From assembly GCF_000711825.1 (NCBI RefSeq), contig NZ_KL543982.1, positions 115,923 to 179,922 on the forward strand: DNA of 64,000 bases, given 5' to 3'. The notes under the pieces were generated by a model. That model worked only from the letters and a program-made list of their open reading frames with translations. It made no database searches and was not told where the DNA came from. This DNA is from [Clostridium] aminophilum DSM 10710. Its GTDB lineage: Bacteria > Bacillota > Clostridia > Lachnospirales > Lachnospiraceae. Below are positions 61,750 to 64,000 of this stretch, piece by piece. A program made the translations under genes and the position numbers. Each line of letters opens with the position of its first letter. Position 1 is the first letter of the stretch.

Positions 61750-63705
61750 ATGATACAACGACTTCTGCGCAATATTACCTTTCAGTTTCTGATCAAGGTA
61801 ATCACTTATATATTTTCGTTTTTAACCCTGTTATATGTGACGAGAATCCTGCAGCCCGAGGCCTTTGGCCGAACCGCGTTTCTGTCCTCTTTTACCGGAT
61901 ATTTCGTTCTCCTTTCCAATCTCGGCATGCCCGTCTATGCCATGCGCGTCTGTGCCGAAAAAAGCAGCAGCCGGAAAGAACTCAGCAACGTCTTTGGAGA
62001 ACTCTGGAATATCAATGTCCTTCTATCCGGAATCGTAGGAACAATCTATATTCTGATTATCCTGCTGCTTCCAAAATTCCAAGGGCAGCGAATCCTTCTT
62101 CTGATTTACGGGAGCGCCATCCTTTTCCAGATGATCGGCTGCGACTGGCTCTATCGAGGCCTCGAAAAATTCCGTTTTCTTGCGGCCGTCACCTTGCTCT
62201 GCAAAGGAATATGCCTCTGCGGAATTCTTCTCTTTGTCCGCTCTGCCAGCGATCTGCTTCCCTTTGCGGCGCTGTCCATCCTCTCCACCTCCGGAAGCAG
62301 TCTCATCCAGTTTTTCCGACTCCACCGGTATGTGGACTTTCCTTTTCATTTCCGGATCAATCCCGCGCATTTCCGCCCGATTCTCACCTTTTTTATGATG
62401 ACCTGTGCGGTATACGTATACAACAGTCTTGACCTGACCATGCTCGGATTCATGAGAAATGAATATGAAACCGGGCTTTACAGCATTGCGGCCAAAGGTA
62501 AATCCGTCCTTGCCGCCACCGGAGGTCTGGTATGGAGCTCGGCGCTTCCCATCACTGCGAATCTCTGGAAAAACGGGGAGCGTGACCGTTTTGAATCCTT
62601 TGCCGCAAAAACTCTGATCTTCGTGACGGCCTTTCAGACAGCGATCGCCTTCCTCTGTTTTGCGCTGGCCCCGTACATTATCCTTCTCGTCGGCGGCGAA
62701 TCGTATCTTCCGGCAGTACCGGCCTTCCGGATTCTTCTTCTCTCCCTGATTCCCATCGGCGCAAGCAATATTCTCGGCGGGCAGGTTCTCATCCCGGCCG
62801 GAAAAGAACACCGGCTTCTTCAGGCCGAAATTGCCGGGGCAGTGTTCAATTTTGCAGCAAATCTTCTCCTGATTCCGCTGCTCTCCGGTGTCGGTGCCGC
62901 CATCACCACGGTGATAGCGGAAGTCATCGTCTGGATATTATGTATCTATTTCATAAGAAAGGATTTAGCCATGAATTTTGGAGCAAACCTCATGCGCAGA
63001 GCTGCCGGCCGTGTACGCCGCATTGTACGGCCCCGTATCGCGCGGGGTATCAGCAGACTACTGAAAAATGCACTCCCGTATTACTGCCCATGCTGCGACA
63101 CTCATCTGATACGTTTTATTGATATTGGATTTGACCGGAAACCCACTCTGTATAATCCGGCGCGATACCACGGGATCGACCAGAATGTGATCTGCCCGGT
63201 ATGCATTTCCCTCCCCCGCCACCGAATTCTCATCGAATGGATGGAAGAGCACAAAGCATGGATGAAGAATAAAAAGATACTGCATTTTGCCCAGGAGAGT
63301 TCGCTCCGCCTCTGGATGGACCGAAACGGACTCGCCGCCGATACCGCGGATCTCTACCGCCCGGCAGACCTCAAACTCAATATCGAGTCCACCGGCCTTC
63401 CAGACGATTCCTACGACATGATCATCTGCAATCACGTTCTGGAGCATGTCTCAGACTACCGCAAGGCCCTGAGTGAGCTGCATCGCATCCTTCGGCCGGA
63501 CGGAAAACTCATTCTCTCGTTTCCGGTCGACCGGAAATTGAACAGCGTATATGAAGATCCGTCCATCACCTCCGAATCAGAACGGATCCTCCATTTCGGT
63601 CAAATGGACCATCTCCGGGTTTTCGGAACGGATTCGCCCGAAATGCTGAAGCATGCCGGATTCATGGTAACGGAAATCTGCGGCAAAAACGTAAACGGTA
63701 AATAG
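61750..63705 (+). CDS. Wzx-type flippase fused to a SAM-dependent methyltransferase, 3' end truncated
   Basis: A 651-residue fusion. Residues 1 to about 403 are an oligosaccharide flippase: twelve helices, LLYVTRILQPEAFGRTAFLSS near the start, WLYRGLEKF in the middle. It would move lipid-linked glycan units outward. From about 410 a basic linker leads to a zinc-type CPCC...CPVC pair (near 445 and 482) and a class I methyltransferase with MIICNHVLEHV and ALSELHRILRPDGKLILSF. An internal ATG (62972) has AAGGAT seven bases upstream and may give free methyltransferase. The end, EICGKNVNGK, stops earlier than relatives usually do; its last four residues are read from the IS66-like element that starts near 63691. 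Confidence 0.85.
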   Translation: MIQRLLRNITFQFLIKVITYIFSFLTLLYVTRILQPEAFGRTAFLSSFTGYFVLLSNLGMPVYAMRVCAEKSSSRKELSNVFGELWNINVLLSGIVGTIYILIILLLPKFQGQRILLLIYGSAILFQMIGCDWLYRGLEKFRFLAAVTLLCKGICLCGILLFVRSASDLLPFAALSILSTSGSSLIQFFRLHRYVDFPFHFRINPAHFRPILTFFMMTCAVYVYNSLDLTMLGFMRNEYETGLYSIAAKGKSVLAATGGLVWSSALPITANLWKNGERDRFESFAAKTLIFVTAFQTAIAFLCFALAPYIILLVGGESYLPAVPAFRILLLSLIPIGASNILGGQVLIPAGKEHRLLQAEIAGAVFNFAANLLLIPLLSGVGAAITTVIAEVIVWILCIYFIRKDLAMNFGANLMRRAAGRVRRIVRPRIARGISRLLKNALPYYCPCCDTHLIRFIDIGFDRKPTLYNPARYHGIDQNVICPVCISLPRHRILIEWMEEHKAWMKNKKILHFAQESSLRLWMDRNGLAADTADLYRPADLKLNIESTGLPDDSYDMIICNHVLEHVSDYRKALSELHRILRPDGKLILSFPVDRKLNSVYEDPSITSESERILHFGQMDHLRVFGTDSPEMLKHAGFMVTEICGKNVNGK

Positions 63706-64000
63706 TCGGTGCCGTGATACGGCATCTCGGCCATGAGATAATTATTCTGTCACTTTCAAAACTTGAAAAAGTTGGTGTCAACTTTTCCCAGTTTTCACAG
63801 GAGGTTTCTCATGGATACTCAATTAGCTACTTCCCAGATTCGTTTGCAGAACTGGGTTGCTATCATCAGGGATCAGAAATCCAGCGGACTCACGATCAAA
63901 GACTATTGCCAGGAACACGATCTTTCCCAAAACGCGTATTACTACTGGCTTCGAAAAAGCCGACGTGCCGCATTGCAGGCAACAGACATCTCTTTTACAG
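63691..64000 (+). mobile_element. IS66-family insertion sequence, left end (continues beyond the window)
   Basis: The element appears to start with GTAAACGGTAAATAG at 63691 (IS66 ends usually begin GTAA), inside the methyltransferase coding sequence. It then holds about 105 noncoding bases with a TGCCGT/ACGGCA hairpin and the first accessory gene, tnpA. The exact left boundary and target duplication cannot be confirmed without the right end. Confidence 0.65.
63811..64000 (+). CDS. tnpA: IS66-family accessory protein TnpA, 3' part missing
   Basis: The first 63 residues are visible. They show the helix-turn-helix pattern RLQNWVAIIRDQKSSGLTI, then KDYCQEHDLSQNAYYYWLRK, as in the small IS66 accessory protein needed for transposition along with TnpB and TnpC. 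AGGAGG lies eight bases before the ATG. The gene runs off the end of the window. Confidence 0.85.
   Translation, partial: MDTQLATSQIRLQNWVAIIRDQKSSGLTIKDYCQEHDLSQNAYYYWLRKSRRAALQATDISFT

Overview
The window looks like a chromosomal segment of a moderately GC-rich Clostridia bacterium, most likely a Lachnospiraceae gut-type organism. The grounds are a V-type ATPase whose visible K subunit carries the LPGTQ sodium-site motif, sodium-coupled amino-acid symporters, a tandem glycine riboswitch, Gram-positive cell-wall-binding repeats, lipoprotein solute-binding proteins with A/S/T/E-rich linkers, AraC-type YesM/YesN-like two-component signalling, and a DUF4869 protein. This placement is inference from gene content; there is no rRNA in the window.

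Layout. 1-2.7 kb: 3' part of a V-ATPase operon read leftward (subunits K, I, G/H). 3.4-6.8 kb: convergent SNF-type symporter and a Na+/alanine-glycine symporter, the latter under a tandem glycine riboswitch with two covarying hairpin repeats in its leader. 7-10 kb: a MATE transporter fused to an anti-sigma-like ATPase domain, then a solitary purC. 10.1-17.3 kb (leftward): a cell-surface polysaccharide/lipid block (UDP-galactopyranose mutase, lipid kinase, O-antigen ligase-like protein, heptose-phosphate-type GHMP kinase) followed by a lipoprotein and a zinc-ribbon membrane protein. 17.9-20.4 kb: tandem paralogous secreted cell-wall-binding proteins. 20.5-29.3 kb: a self-contained nutrient-sensing and uptake locus: a sensor solute-binding lipoprotein, a histidine kinase and an AraC response regulator (the HptA-HptS-HptR arrangement), then an Afu/Fbp-type ABC transporter with a 20-bp-spaced direct repeat at its promoter. 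29.5-32.6 kb: phosphatase, acyltransferase, mannose-6-phosphate isomerase. 32.7-36.9 kb: a second Afu/Fbp-type ABC transporter. 37.3-43.9 kb: sugar activation genes (phosphosugar mutase, nucleotidyltransferase, GalE, GtrA, GlmS). 44.2-46.5 kb: a solute-binding/GGDEF/EAL signalling protein. 47.2-53.8 kb: an abg-type operon (AbgT transporter, three M20 amidohydrolases, LysR regulator with an operator-like palindrome). 53.9-55.1 kb: an oxidoreductase. 55.3-60.4 kb: an accessory island with an ATPase/TOPRIM-like gene, a DUF4869 gene, a truncated Fic gene, two Schlafen/AlbA_2 ATP-binding regulators and a probable transposase remnant. 60.7-64 kb: glycosyltransferase and a flippase fused to a methyltransferase, whose 3' end appears to be cut by an IS66-family element running off the window.

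How it works together. Much of the window supports envelope glycan synthesis: hexose-phosphate interconversion (ManA, phosphosugar mutase, GlmS), nucleotide-sugar formation (nucleotidyltransferase, GalE, Glf), and lipid-linked handling and export (GtrA, flippase, ligase). Two Afu-like transporters may supply organic phosphate esters to these pathways.

The most unusual points are: (i) a possible HptASR-controlled sugar-phosphate ABC importer with a readable operator; (ii) an ATPase/TOPRIM-like plus DUF4869 plus Fic-fragment module; (iii) many degenerate short tandem arrays (periods 12, about 13, 16, 18, 21, 24, 27 bp), in-frame inside conserved enzymes and out-of-frame in gene flanks; (iv) two families of small palindromic repeats whose copies show compensatory stem changes; (v) two transporter fusions, MATE with a GHKL domain and flippase with a methyltransferase. 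No tRNA, rRNA or CRISPR array was found.
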